Notes under the pieces: generated by a model
The model's database searches: none
What the model saw: only the letters and a program-made list of their open reading frames with translations
What the model was told of the DNA's origin: nothing
Part shown: positions 1 to 6,439 of the stretch, piece after piece
Layout: each line of letters starts with the position of its first letter
Position numbering within the stretch: the first letter of the stretch is position 1
Position numbers and translations under genes: made by a program
DNA from: CAZHWR01 sp964536085
GTDB lineage: Bacteria; Bacillota; Clostridia; Oscillospirales; Ruminococcaceae
Direction of reading: 5' to 3'
Assembly: GCA_964536085.1 (NCBI GenBank)
Contig: CAZHWR010000066.1
Location: 1-7,822 of the forward strand
Length of the DNA stretch: 7,822 nucleotides

Positions 1-2
1 AA

Positions 3-110
3 TACGTTGTCAATAAAAAAGGCGTAGTCCAGAAAAGCAAGAAGTCCGTCAAGGTTGGCAAGAAGACTTACAGGACAAATAAGAAAGGCGTTGCTACGCT
101 GAAAAAATAA
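3..110 (+). CDS. C-terminal end of a lysine-rich protein with cell-wall-binding-type repeats (5' partial)
   Basis: Only the last 35 codons are in the window, read in the frame that ends at the TAA at 108-110; the start lies upstream. The visible tail is very basic (12 Lys and 1 Arg of 35). The short pattern NKKGV occurs twice, 22 residues apart, each time a few residues after a tyrosine. This aromatic plus Asn-Lys-x-Gly spacing resembles the choline/glucan-binding type repeats found at the C-terminus of secreted cell-wall proteins and hydrolases of Clostridia. The family assignment is therefore an inference from a short stretch, and the catalytic or N-terminal part is unknown. A perfect terminator palindrome begins 14 bases after the stop, so this gene ends its transcription unit and is not cotranscribed with the kinase downstream. 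Confidence 0.6.
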   Translation, partial: YVVNKKGVVQKSKKSVKVGKKTYRTNKKGVATLKK

Positions 111-123
111 CTCCTTAATAAAA

Positions 124-157
124 GCAAAAACGGCGCGGAATTCCGCGCCGTTTTTGC
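124..157 (+). terminator. Rho-independent terminator of the upstream partial gene
   Basis: A perfect 34-base palindrome: arm 124-140 is the exact reverse complement of 141-157. The GC-rich core CGGCGCGG/CCGCGCCG surrounds an AATT centre and is flanked by A5 on the left and T5 on the right. The symmetry means it could terminate transcription from either direction. It lies just after the stop codon at 110. Confidence 0.9.
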
Positions 158-177
158 ATATGTTTTGAATAAAATTT

Positions 178-218
178 TATTGTATCATTTTTATTTTTCC
201 AATAAAAATGATACAATA
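178..218. repeat. Perfect 18-bp AT-rich inverted repeat upstream of the fructokinase gene
   Basis: Bases 178-195 are the exact reverse complement of 201-218, with a 5-base spacer (TTTCC, 196-200). It sits between the upstream terminator and the kinase start, 84 bp before the ATG. The stem is AT-rich and has no clean U-run behind it, so it looks less like a terminator than like an operator for a dimeric regulator or a hairpin near the 5' end of the kinase transcript. Which of these it is cannot be decided from the sequence. No convincing sigma-A promoter pair stands out between here and position 290. Confidence 0.7.
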
Positions 219-302
219 GCTATAAGATTATTATTGTGTTGTAGTTTTTGGTACTGATTATCGGATTACAGAGCAGAAATTTACTTCTATCGGAGGATTA
301 TT

Positions 303-1259
303 ATGTTTGATATAGTTTCTTTAGGCGAATTACTCATTGACTTCACCCCGTGCGGAAAAAGCAAGCAGGGAAGCTTTATGTTTGAGGCTAATTCCGGGGG
401 CGCGCCCTGCAATGTTTTGGCGGCGATGGTAAAGCTTGAAAAATCCGCGGCGTTTATAGGTAAGGTGGGAAAAGATACCTTCGGGGATTTTTTAAAGGAA
501 ACGCTCATTGCACTTAATATAGACACGCGAGGGCTCATACAAACGCCGGAGCATTTCACAACTCTTGCGTTTGTAACGCTTGATGATGAAGGCAATCGGA
601 ATTTTTCGTTTTCCCGCAAAAACAGCGCGGACGTTATGCTGACGCCCGATGAGGTCGATGATGAGCTTATAAGATTCGCGCGGATTTTTCATTGCGGAAC
701 GCTGTCGCTTACCGATGAGAATTGCCGGGCGGCAACGCTTAAAGCGCTTGATATCGCCAAAGATGCGGGAATTGTTATTTCGGTTGACCCAAATTTGCGC
801 GAACCGCTCTGGAGTGATTTGGAAGAAGCGAGAAAAGCCATGCGCATTGTAATGGAATACGCGGATATCATTAAAATATCCGATTATGAAATTGAATTTT
901 TATACGGTGAGAGCGATATTGTTTCGGGAGCTAAGCGCATTTTGAAAGAGTTTTCGCCGAAAATCCTGTTTGCTACCTGCGGCAGGGACGGCGCATATAT
1001 GCTGAAGGATGATATCGTTTTGCATCATCCGTGCTTTGATGAGGTTAAAACTATCGATACTACGGGCGCGGGAGATTCATTTTGCGGAACTGCGCTCAGC
1101 AGACTTTTGGATTATAATCTTGATTTCAGCGCAGTGGCTGAAAATGAGTGCTTCGAGATTTTGAAATACGCGAGCGCGGCGGCGAGCCTTGCGACTACAA
1201 AACGCGGCGCAATACCGTCGATGCCCTCCGATGAACAGATTCAGCTGCTTTTAAAATAA
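303..1259 (+). CDS. Fructokinase, PfkB/ribokinase family (ScrK type)
   Basis: This cytoplasmic sugar kinase most likely phosphorylates fructose to fructose-6-phosphate with ATP. The 318-residue length is usual for the family. The N-terminus has the SLGELLIDF strand, then the first PfkB signature with the substrate-side motif GGAPCNV at 32-38 and GKVGKDTFGDF just after it. DPNLREPLW at 162-170 is typical of bacterial fructokinases. The second signature DTTGAGD at 252-258 forms the anion hole and supplies the catalytic base Asp258. The ATG at 303 follows GGAGG at 292-296 with a 6-base gap, which fixes the start. The gene stands alone between two terminators, next to but apparently separate from the malQ-glgP operon. 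Fructose is the best substrate guess from overall resemblance; another PfkB sugar substrate, such as 2-keto-3-deoxygluconate, cannot be excluded. Confidence 0.9.
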   Translation: MFDIVSLGELLIDFTPCGKSKQGSFMFEANSGGAPCNVLAAMVKLEKSAAFIGKVGKDTFGDFLKETLIALNIDTRGLIQTPEHFTTLAFVTLDDEGNRNFSFSRKNSADVMLTPDEVDDELIRFARIFHCGTLSLTDENCRAATLKALDIAKDAGIVISVDPNLREPLWSDLEEARKAMRIVMEYADIIKISDYEIEFLYGESDIVSGAKRILKEFSPKILFATCGRDGAYMLKDDIVLHHPCFDEVKTIDTTGAGDSFCGTALSRLLDYNLDFSAVAENECFEILKYASAAASLATTKRGAIPSMPSDEQIQLLLK

Positions 1260-1269
1260 TAAAAATCAG

Positions 1270-1327
1270 AAAACCCCGTATGCCGTTAACCCCGGTAGAT
1301 TTAACGCGCAGTTGACGGAGTTTTTTG
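1270..1327 (+). terminator. Probable terminator of the fructokinase gene
   Basis: A long two-part hairpin begins 10 bases after the kinase stop. The outer arms 1270-1279 and 1315-1324 pair with a single mismatch (C1275 against A1319). Inside, TGC + CGTTAA (1281-1289) pairs with TTAACG + GCA (1301-1310) around an 11-base loop, with one bulged C. The right arm runs into a T6 tract (1321-1326). The arrangement fits an intrinsic terminator, though the stem is interrupted. Confidence 0.6.
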
Positions 1328-1341
1328 CGTATAAGATTTTT

Positions 1342-1469
1342 TTTGGCGGCAGCATAGAATATAAGTGAAAATATTTGGTGAATAATAGCATTGTGCGGCG
1401 GAGGTTGTTTGTGTTAAGCTAAAAATATATTCTATGTCGGATTTTGCTCAAATAAAGCATGCCGCCGAA
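1342..1469. repeat. Long-range split inverted repeat in the malQ leader
   Basis: Two pairs of complementary segments are nested. CATAGAATATA at 1353-1363 is the exact complement of 1426-1436. Outside it, 1342-1351 (TTTGGCGGCA) pairs with 1460-1469 (10 bp with one G-T wobble). The left halves are adjacent, while the right halves are split by 23 bases (1437-1459). This gives the malQ upstream region the potential for a large branched fold. The function is unknown; it could be a leader RNA structure, a protein-binding region or a relic of an insertion element. Confidence 0.5.
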
Positions 1470-1523
1470 TATTACAACTACAAAAAATATCCGGTGCCGT
1501 ACTTAGCGACGTTAAAATTGCAG

Positions 1524-1538
1524 TTCCTATGAAAGGAA
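1524..1538 (+). promoter_or_regulatory. malQ ribosome binding site inside a small hairpin
   Basis: AAAGGA at 1532-1537, 8 bases before the ATG at 1546, is the malQ Shine-Dalgarno site. It overlaps the right arm of a hairpin: TTCCT (1524-1528), loop ATGAA, AGGAA (1534-1538). Pairing would hide most of the ribosome binding site. The stem is only 5 bp, so regulation by this fold is speculative. Confidence 0.5.
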
Positions 1539-1545
1539 TGATTTT

Positions 1546-3051
1546 ATGAATATCAGTAAGGTTCAAAAGCCTTTGAAAAGGGCGGCGGGAATTCTTATGC
1601 CTGTAAGCAGTATCGCGGGTAAGTACGGAATCGGTTCGTTTGGAAAAGAAGCATACGAATTTGTGGATTTTTTAAAGCGCGCGGGGCAGTCGTACTGGCA
1701 GATCCTTCCGATTGGTCCAACAAGCTACGGCGACAGTCCGTATCAAAGCTTTTCCGCATACGCGGGAAATCCGTATTTTATTGATATTGAAATACTAGCT
1801 GAGCAGGGATTGTTATCGAATGAAGATTTAATTGCGGCACGATATCCGTACGACGAACAGTATGTGGATTATGAATGGATTTATTTGAACCGTTTTAAAA
1901 CGCTCGAAAAAGCATATGAAAACTTTTTGAAAACTGCTGACAGCGGGTATAACAGCTTCTGCGAACAAAACGGATATTGGCTTGACGATTACAGCCTTTT
2001 TATGGCTGTAAAATCAACATTTGATTCAGTCGAATGGCTGAAATGGCCGCGCGAATTTAGAATGAAGGAACACACGGCCATAGAACGTTTCAAGCAGGAG
2101 CACCAAAAGGAAATCAGCTTTTGGAAATTTTGTCAGTACGAATTTTTTAAACAGTGGGTCAAGCTGAAAAAATACGCAAATGACTGCGGTATAGAAATAA
2201 TCGGAGATATTCCGATATACGTTGCGCTTGACAGTGCTGATGTGTGGACGGACGCCGAGCAATTTGTTATGGACGAAAATTATATTCCCAAGGTTGTGAG
2301 CGGCGTCCCGCCGGACAATTTTTCCGCCACAGGTCAGCTTTGGGGAAATCCGATTTACGATTGGGAGCGTATGGAGAGCGACGGTTTTTCCTGGTGGAAA
2401 AAACGTATGGAATGGTCGGCAAAGCTGTACGATATTATAAGAATAGACCATTTTATAGGAATAGTGCGCTATTACAATATTCCGTATGAAGATGCTACCG
2501 CTGAAAACGGAAAATACAAATGGGGACCGTCGCAAAAGCTGATAGAAGCAATTATAAGCGTTATCGGCGATAAAAAAATAATAGCGGAGGACTTGGGAGT
2601 TTTGATTCCTGAGGTGACAGAGCTTAGAAATTGCGCGGGCTTTCCGGGAATGAAAATTCTCGAATTTGGATTTGACTCAAACAGCAAAAGCGCGGATCTG
2701 CCCTGCAATTACGAAGCTAATACAATAGCATATATAGGAACGCATGACAATGAAACGGCAAAGGGATTTTTCGATTCCGCGTCCGGTTGGCGGCTTGAGT
2801 TTGCTAAAAAATATCTTGATTCTAACGATACCCAAAAATTGCCCGACGCGGCGATAAAAGCTGCGTTTGCAAGCAGCGCCAACACAGTTATTATGCAGAT
2901 GCAGGATTGGCTGGGATTGGGAAATGAAGCGAGGATGAATTATCCGTCAACAATCGGGCAAAATTGGAAATGGAGAATAAAAAAAGAACAGCTTACAGAA
3001 CAACTCGGACAAAGAATTGCAGACATCACCGAGATTTATAACAGAAAGTGA
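1546..3051 (+). CDS. malQ: 4-alpha-glucanotransferase (amylomaltase), glycoside hydrolase family 77
   Basis: This cytoplasmic enzyme transfers alpha-1,4-glucan segments between maltodextrins, releasing glucose and making longer chains that the phosphorylase can use. The 501-residue length is normal for a bacterial GH77 enzyme. The N-terminus has the family's GILMPVSSIAGKYGIG and the LPIGPTSYGDSPYQ substrate-site segment, with SAYAGNPYF just after. The three catalytic acids are present: nucleophile Asp301 in RIDHF, acid/base Glu348 in AEDLG, and transition-state Asp401 in GTHDNE. The ATG follows AAAGGA with an 8-base gap. It is the first gene of a two-gene operon, with glgP starting 27 bp after its stop, which supports glycogen or maltodextrin breakdown. 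Nothing suggests truncation or a frameshift. Confidence 0.97.
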   Translation: MNISKVQKPLKRAAGILMPVSSIAGKYGIGSFGKEAYEFVDFLKRAGQSYWQILPIGPTSYGDSPYQSFSAYAGNPYFIDIEILAEQGLLSNEDLIAARYPYDEQYVDYEWIYLNRFKTLEKAYENFLKTADSGYNSFCEQNGYWLDDYSLFMAVKSTFDSVEWLKWPREFRMKEHTAIERFKQEHQKEISFWKFCQYEFFKQWVKLKKYANDCGIEIIGDIPIYVALDSADVWTDAEQFVMDENYIPKVVSGVPPDNFSATGQLWGNPIYDWERMESDGFSWWKKRMEWSAKLYDIIRIDHFIGIVRYYNIPYEDATAENGKYKWGPSQKLIEAIISVIGDKKIIAEDLGVLIPEVTELRNCAGFPGMKILEFGFDSNSKSADLPCNYEANTIAYIGTHDNETAKGFFDSASGWRLEFAKKYLDSNDTQKLPDAAIKAAFASSANTVIMQMQDWLGLGNEARMNYPSTIGQNWKWRIKKEQLTEQLGQRIADITEIYNRK

Positions 3052-3064
3052 ATTTGAAATTATT

Positions 3065-3081
3065 GGAGTGGAGTTGATTTG
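3065..3081 (+). promoter_or_regulatory. Double Shine-Dalgarno site that sets the glgP TTG start
   Basis: Two GGAG blocks (3065-3068 and 3070-3073) sit 10 and 5 bases before the TTG at 3079. No ATG or GTG in the glgP frame lies near this spacing; the next in-frame ATG is at 3112, inside conserved sequence. TTG is therefore the best start. Confidence 0.75.
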
Positions 3082-5379
3082 TCTTTGTTTAAACAACGGG
3101 TAACCGATAATATGCGCAGGCTTTACGCCAAGGATATTTATCAGGGTAATGCGAAGGAAATATATACGGCGTTTTCTGAAGCATGTATGGAAATAGTTGA
3201 GGAAAACTGGACTTCTGAAATATCTAAAAAAAGAGCCTGCTATCTTTCCGCTGAATTTTTGATAGGGAGGGTAATAAACAGCAATCTTTTTAATCTGGGA
3301 ATATTGCATGAGGCAAACGAGCTTTTAAAGGAAAACGGTATTTCCGAAAATATATTTGAAGAGATTGATGACGACGCTTTGGGAAACGGAGGTCTTGGTC
3401 GTCTTGCCGCATGCTTCCTTGATTCTGCCGCTACGCATTCGATACCGCTTGATGGTTACGGAATCCGATATAAATACGGTATATTCAAGCAAAAAATTAC
3501 CGATGGATTTCAAAAGGAGTATCCTGACGACTGGACGCGGTTCGGCGATCCTTTCAGTATAAGAAAAGAGGACGAAAGCGTGAAGATCCGGTTTGCAGAT
3601 CAGTCGGTGACGGCAGTCCCGTATGATATGCCGATTATCGGATATAAAAACAAAACCGTAAACACTCTGCGATTGTGGCAGTCGGAGGCAGACAGTGCTG
3701 ACAAAGGCAGTGATAAAGCTGTGAAGGCCGCTGAGGAGATAAGCGGCGTGCTATATCCGAACGACAACGACGAGGCGGGAAAAATACTGCGTCTGAAACA
3801 GCAGTATTTTTTCACATCTGCGACAATGCAATGCCTTGTGAAGCGTTTTAAAGAAAATATCGGCGGTGATTTCAAAAATTTTCCCGATCATTTTGCTGTT
3901 CAGCTCAACGATACTCATCCTACTATTGCCATTCCTGAGCTTATACGCATTTTAATTGAGGACGAGGGTATGAGCTTTGACTGCGCGTTTGACGTCGCGG
4001 TAAAAACATTTGCTTATACAAATCATACGGTAATGATCGAAGCACTTGAAAAGTGGGATGTGGGACTTTTCAGAAAGGTAGTGCCTAAGCTGTGCAGATA
4101 TGTCGAGCAGATAAATGATCGGCTGCTTGAAAAGGTGGATTGCAGAAATAACGGCAGTGCCCGCGACAAATACGGTATAATTTCAGGCGGAAATGTGCAT
4201 ATGGCGCGTCTTGCTATATTTGCAAGTCACTCTACAAACGGAGTAGCAAAGCTGCACACCGAGATTTTAAAAAACAGCGTGCTTAAAAATTGGTATGAGC
4301 TTTTTCCCGAGCGGTTTAACAATAAGACCAATGGGATTACTCAGCGTCGGTGGCTGGGACTTTGCAATCCGCAGCTTTCGGAATTTATAACCGAGCGCAT
4401 AGGTGATAAATGGATTTATAATCTATATGAACTCGAAAAGCTAAAACCGTTTGCGTGTTCAAAATCCGATCTTGAAAATTTTATTAAGATTAAGCGTGAA
4501 AAGAAAAACGAGCTTAAAGAATATGTTCAAAAGCATGACGGATTTATAATGGATCCGAGTTTTGTGGTGGATATTCAGGTAAAGCGCCTGCACGAATATA
4601 AACGTCAATTGCTGAACGCCTTTTCAATAATGTATTTTTATTTTGGACTAAAGGATAAAAGTATAACACTGTTTCGGCCGACTGTGTTTATTTTCGGGGC
4701 AAAGGCAGCTCCCGGATACGCCAGGGCAAAGGGAATTATAAAATATATCAATGAGGTTGCAGAGCTTGTCAATTCAGACAGTGATGTGAACGATAAAATG
4801 CAGGTGCTGTTTGTGTCAGACTATAATGTCTCCTACGCAGAAAAGCTAATACCGGCGGCTGACATCAGCGAACAGATATCCACAGCCGGTACCGAAGCCA
4901 GCGGAACCAGCAACATGAAATTCATGCTCAACGGCGCGGTTACACTAGGAACGTTGGACGGTGCGAATATTGAGATAGTAAATAAAGCGGGAAAAGAGAA
5001 TAATTATATTTTCGGTGCAACGGTTGAAGAAATAGAAAAAGCAAAAAACAATTATGCTCCTGAAAGGATATATAAAGAAAACAAAGCGCTCAAAAAAGTT
5101 GTGGATACTTTGATTGACGGGACGTTTGACGACGGCGGCACGGGAATATTCAAAGAGCTTCATGATTCGCTATTAAAGGGTGCAAGCTGGCATTCGCCGG
5201 ACAATTATTTTCTGTTTTTGGATTTTGACGACTACTGCAAAACTAAGCTTCGGGCTATAAACGATACGGCGAATGAATACGAGTTTGCAAAAAAATGTAT
5301 TTTAAATATAGCGGGGTCAGGTGAGTTTTCCAGCGACCGCACAGTGTATGAATACGCTAAAGAAATTTGGAATGTATAA
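3079..5379 (+). CDS. glgP: Glycogen/maltodextrin phosphorylase (alpha-glucan phosphorylase, GT35)
   Basis: This cytoplasmic PLP-dependent enzyme releases glucose-1-phosphate from the non-reducing ends of alpha-1,4-glucans using phosphate. At 766 residues it is a little shorter than the E. coli enzyme (about 815), as is usual for the clostridial branch. Hallmarks in order are: CYLSAEFLIGR near the N-terminus; the glycine loop LGNGGLGRLAACFLD at 101-115; QLNDTHPT at 275-282; KRLHEYKRQLLN at 502-513, with the phosphate-contacting Arg503 and Lys508; and GTEASGTSNMKF with the PLP-anchoring Lys614. It starts at TTG behind two GGAG boxes, 27 bp after malQ, so the two are almost certainly cotranscribed. 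The product enters glycolysis through phosphoglucomutase. No terminator hairpin is obvious right after the stop. The stop codon lies in a 9-bp tandem duplication. Confidence 0.96.
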   Translation: MSLFKQRVTDNMRRLYAKDIYQGNAKEIYTAFSEACMEIVEENWTSEISKKRACYLSAEFLIGRVINSNLFNLGILHEANELLKENGISENIFEEIDDDALGNGGLGRLAACFLDSAATHSIPLDGYGIRYKYGIFKQKITDGFQKEYPDDWTRFGDPFSIRKEDESVKIRFADQSVTAVPYDMPIIGYKNKTVNTLRLWQSEADSADKGSDKAVKAAEEISGVLYPNDNDEAGKILRLKQQYFFTSATMQCLVKRFKENIGGDFKNFPDHFAVQLNDTHPTIAIPELIRILIEDEGMSFDCAFDVAVKTFAYTNHTVMIEALEKWDVGLFRKVVPKLCRYVEQINDRLLEKVDCRNNGSARDKYGIISGGNVHMARLAIFASHSTNGVAKLHTEILKNSVLKNWYELFPERFNNKTNGITQRRWLGLCNPQLSEFITERIGDKWIYNLYELEKLKPFACSKSDLENFIKIKREKKNELKEYVQKHDGFIMDPSFVVDIQVKRLHEYKRQLLNAFSIMYFYFGLKDKSITLFRPTVFIFGAKAAPGYARAKGIIKYINEVAELVNSDSDVNDKMQVLFVSDYNVSYAEKLIPAADISEQISTAGTEASGTSNMKFMLNGAVTLGTLDGANIEIVNKAGKENNYIFGATVEEIEKAKNNYAPERIYKENKALKKVVDTLIDGTFDDGGTGIFKELHDSLLKGASWHSPDNYFLFLDFDDYCKTKLRAINDTANEYEFAKKCILNIAGSGEFSSDRTVYEYAKEIWNV

Positions 5380-5408
5380 AATGTATAAATAGATTATACC
5401 TAAATAAT

Positions 5409-5533
5409 GTGGAAACGGTTTTGCCGAACAAAATTCTTCTTATACTTTGTCAAAAATCTTGAAATACGGCAGTATTCCTGCAATTTTGGACTTTGCCTAA
5501 AAAAAATTTATGACGGGCAAAACTGCTTCGCAC
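5409..5533. repeat. Imperfect inverted-repeat element, MITE-like, about 125 bp
   Basis: The left arm (about 5409-5455) and right arm (about 5485-5533) are imperfect reverse complements. The clearest matches are GTTTTGCC (5418-5425) against GGCAAAAC (5516-5523), the GTG/CAC ends, and the TTTGTC-AAAA segment against TTTTGGACTTTG. The centre holds nested small hairpins: AATAC-GGCA-GTATT (5464-5477) and GCAG...CTGC. The size, AT-rich arms and intergenic position fit a small non-autonomous element or a dispersed intergenic repeat. From memory, similar motifs recur between genes in related Firmicutes, but copy number cannot be tested in this window. No target-site duplication was identified. Confidence 0.5.
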
Positions 5534-5666
5534 CTGAAAGCGAGAAAATTTTTCGCATATAAGCGGCTTAAAGCCCATAGATATGCCGGCGCGCGTTTTA
5601 AGGCTTTCAGCGGATTTTAGGCGGAAAAAAGCCGTTTTTGGGCGTTTAAGTCTAAAGAAATATTTG

Positions 5667-5706
5667 AATAAGACCTGTTTATGTGTTATTATAAACAGGT
5701 CTTATT
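5667..5706 (+). terminator. Perfect 16-bp hairpin just before the VanZ gene (terminator or attenuator)
   Basis: Bases 5667-5682 are the exact reverse complement of 5691-5706 around an 8-base loop. The stem carries AAGACCTGTTTA and its complement, and the 3' side ends in a T-rich run (TTATTTTAT). It may end the malQ-glgP transcript, more than 280 bp after glgP. Its right end is only 5 bases before the VanZ Shine-Dalgarno block at 5712, so it could also act as an attenuator or leader hairpin for VanZ. Confidence 0.65.
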
Positions 5707-5711
5707 TTATT

Positions 5712-5728
5712 GGGAGGGGAAATCATTG
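5712..5728 (+). promoter_or_regulatory. Strong ribosome binding site fixing the VanZ TTG start
   Basis: GGGAGGGG at 5712-5719 lies 6 bases before the TTG at 5726. The only upstream in-frame ATG (5681) is inside the perfect hairpin, and the extra residues it would add are not VanZ-like. TTG at 5726 is therefore preferred. Confidence 0.8.
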
Positions 5729-6205
5729 TCTGGTGTTAAACTCACAAACAAAAAAAGAATTTTGATAAGCGCGGTTTTTCTTTTGGTGTGGTGCGCGCTG
5801 CTTTTTTATCTGTCATCTCAGAACGGACCTCAAACAGCCCAGCAAAGCGGGTCGATAGCAAAATTTATATCAAAGCTGATATTCGGAGAAAATTCGGATC
5901 TGTATTATAACAATATACATATATTTTTGCGAAAAGCATCCCATATCGTTTTGTATTACGTTGTATTTTTTCCTGTAATGGGTATATTTTCGTCTTTTGG
6001 TTTTAAAAAGACAGCTTTAAAATATGGATTTGCTATATTGGCGGTATCGGCTCTTTCGTTTTTTGATGAATGGCATAAGCTGTTTATATCCGGTCGGCAT
6101 TTTGATGTTATAGATGCGTTGCTTAATATATTGGGCGCATTGCTGGCTATGATTACGGTATCTGTATTCAAAACAATCAAGAACAAGAGTAAACAAAGTA
6201 TATAA
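5726..6205 (+). CDS. VanZ family membrane protein
   Basis: This is a small integral membrane protein of 159 residues. The VanZ family is named after a teicoplanin-resistance accessory protein, but most members have no known role, so no resistance is claimed. A short basic N-terminus (KKR, 9-11) leads into a first membrane helix (about 12-29) ending in the family motif FYLSSQN (27-33). After a soluble loop come RKASHIVLYY (69-78) starting the second helix, a third helix (about 100-113), and the signature DEWHKLFISGRHFDVIDALLN (114-134) followed by a last helix (about 134-148). The polar residues usual for the family are present: Arg69, Lys70, His73, Asp114, Glu115, His117, Gly123, Arg124, Asp130 and Asn134. 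Lys118 replaces the common Gln after the histidine. The start is TTG behind GGGAGGGG. It appears to be monocistronic. Confidence 0.88.
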   Translation: MSGVKLTNKKRILISAVFLLVWCALLFYLSSQNGPQTAQQSGSIAKFISKLIFGENSDLYYNNIHIFLRKASHIVLYYVVFFPVMGIFSSFGFKKTALKYGFAILAVSALSFFDEWHKLFISGRHFDVIDALLNILGALLAMITVSVFKTIKNKSKQSI

Positions 6206-6273
6206 CCTATTCGCCGATGCCCCTGCCAGAAAGGCGGCGGGTCATTTCGGAATTTCAGTGGGAGTGATAAACC

Positions 6274-6358
6274 CTGAGGAGCTAACGCTCCTCAGCACAG
6301 GCTGCAATCGTTCGCAAGCCCCGCTTAAAGCGAGCTTGATGGAGCGTCAGCTCCGATT
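6274..6358. repeat. Nested palindromic element with inverted end copies
   Basis: A perfect hairpin CTGAGGAGC-TAAC-GCTCCTCAG spans 6274-6295. The palindrome at 6341-6354 (GGAGCGTCAGCTCC) matches the reverse complement of 6278-6291 at 13 of 14 bases, so the ends are inverted copies that are each self-complementary. Between them lie AATCG (6306-6310) paired with CGATT (6354-6358), CAAGC (6315-6319) with GCTTG (6334-6338), and the small hairpin CGCT-TAA-AGCG (6322-6332). There is no U-tract behind it. This architecture resembles a REP/MITE-like repeat or a structured RNA rather than a simple terminator. Confidence 0.6.
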
Positions 6359-6439
6359 TAAATATCTTATATTATTGTAAAATTTAACATGTTTTGTTGT
6401 TATCATCTGCTTATGCTTTCGGGTTTCACAGTTATTCAC

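Larger units (their letters stand above)
5380..5725. other. 346-bp gene-free stretch between glgP and the VanZ gene
   Basis: No credible gene is seen. The stretch holds a MITE-like inverted repeat (5409-5533), then palindromic DNA (5534-5650) with short hairpins such as GGCT-TAA-AGCC (5565-5575) and an 8-bp pair CTGAAAGC/GCTTTCAG (5534-5541 with 5603-5610). The perfect hairpin 5667-5706 follows, and the VanZ ribosome binding site closes it. A 60-codon open frame at 5583-5765 crosses the hairpin and the VanZ start and has no ribosome binding site. Confidence 0.7.

Noticed and set aside
287..619. Antisense open frame across the fructokinase gene
   Set aside because: Opposite-strand shadow of a clear PfkB gene; no family similarity and no supporting start site.
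1312..1335. TTGACG followed by TATAAG as a promoter
   Set aside because: The spacer is only 12 bp and the boxes overlap the fructokinase terminator.
1405..1433. Possible malQ promoter TTGTTT-17 bp-TATTCT
   Set aside because: Spacing is right, but the boxes match only 3 and 4 of 6 consensus bases and the -10 falls in the inverted-repeat arm; too weak to list.
2026..2535. Long antisense open frame (169 codons) inside malQ
   Set aside because: Mirrors conserved malQ codons; cysteine- and phenylalanine-rich random-looking product with no recognisable motif.
3600..3875. Antisense open frame inside glgP
   Set aside because: Opposite-strand shadow of the phosphorylase coding frame; no independent evidence.
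5681..5725. Earlier ATG start for the VanZ protein
   Set aside because: The ATG lies inside the hairpin arm, lacks a Shine-Dalgarno site, and the 15 extra residues are not VanZ-like; TTG 5726 has an excellent site.
5583..5765. Open frame of 60 codons before the VanZ gene
   Set aside because: No ribosome binding site, no recognisable domain, runs through the perfect hairpin and overlaps the VanZ start in another frame; it is built from palindromic repeat DNA.
6206..6245. Terminator for the VanZ gene at the GCC...GGC stretch
   Set aside because: The stem is broken by mismatches and no U-tract follows.
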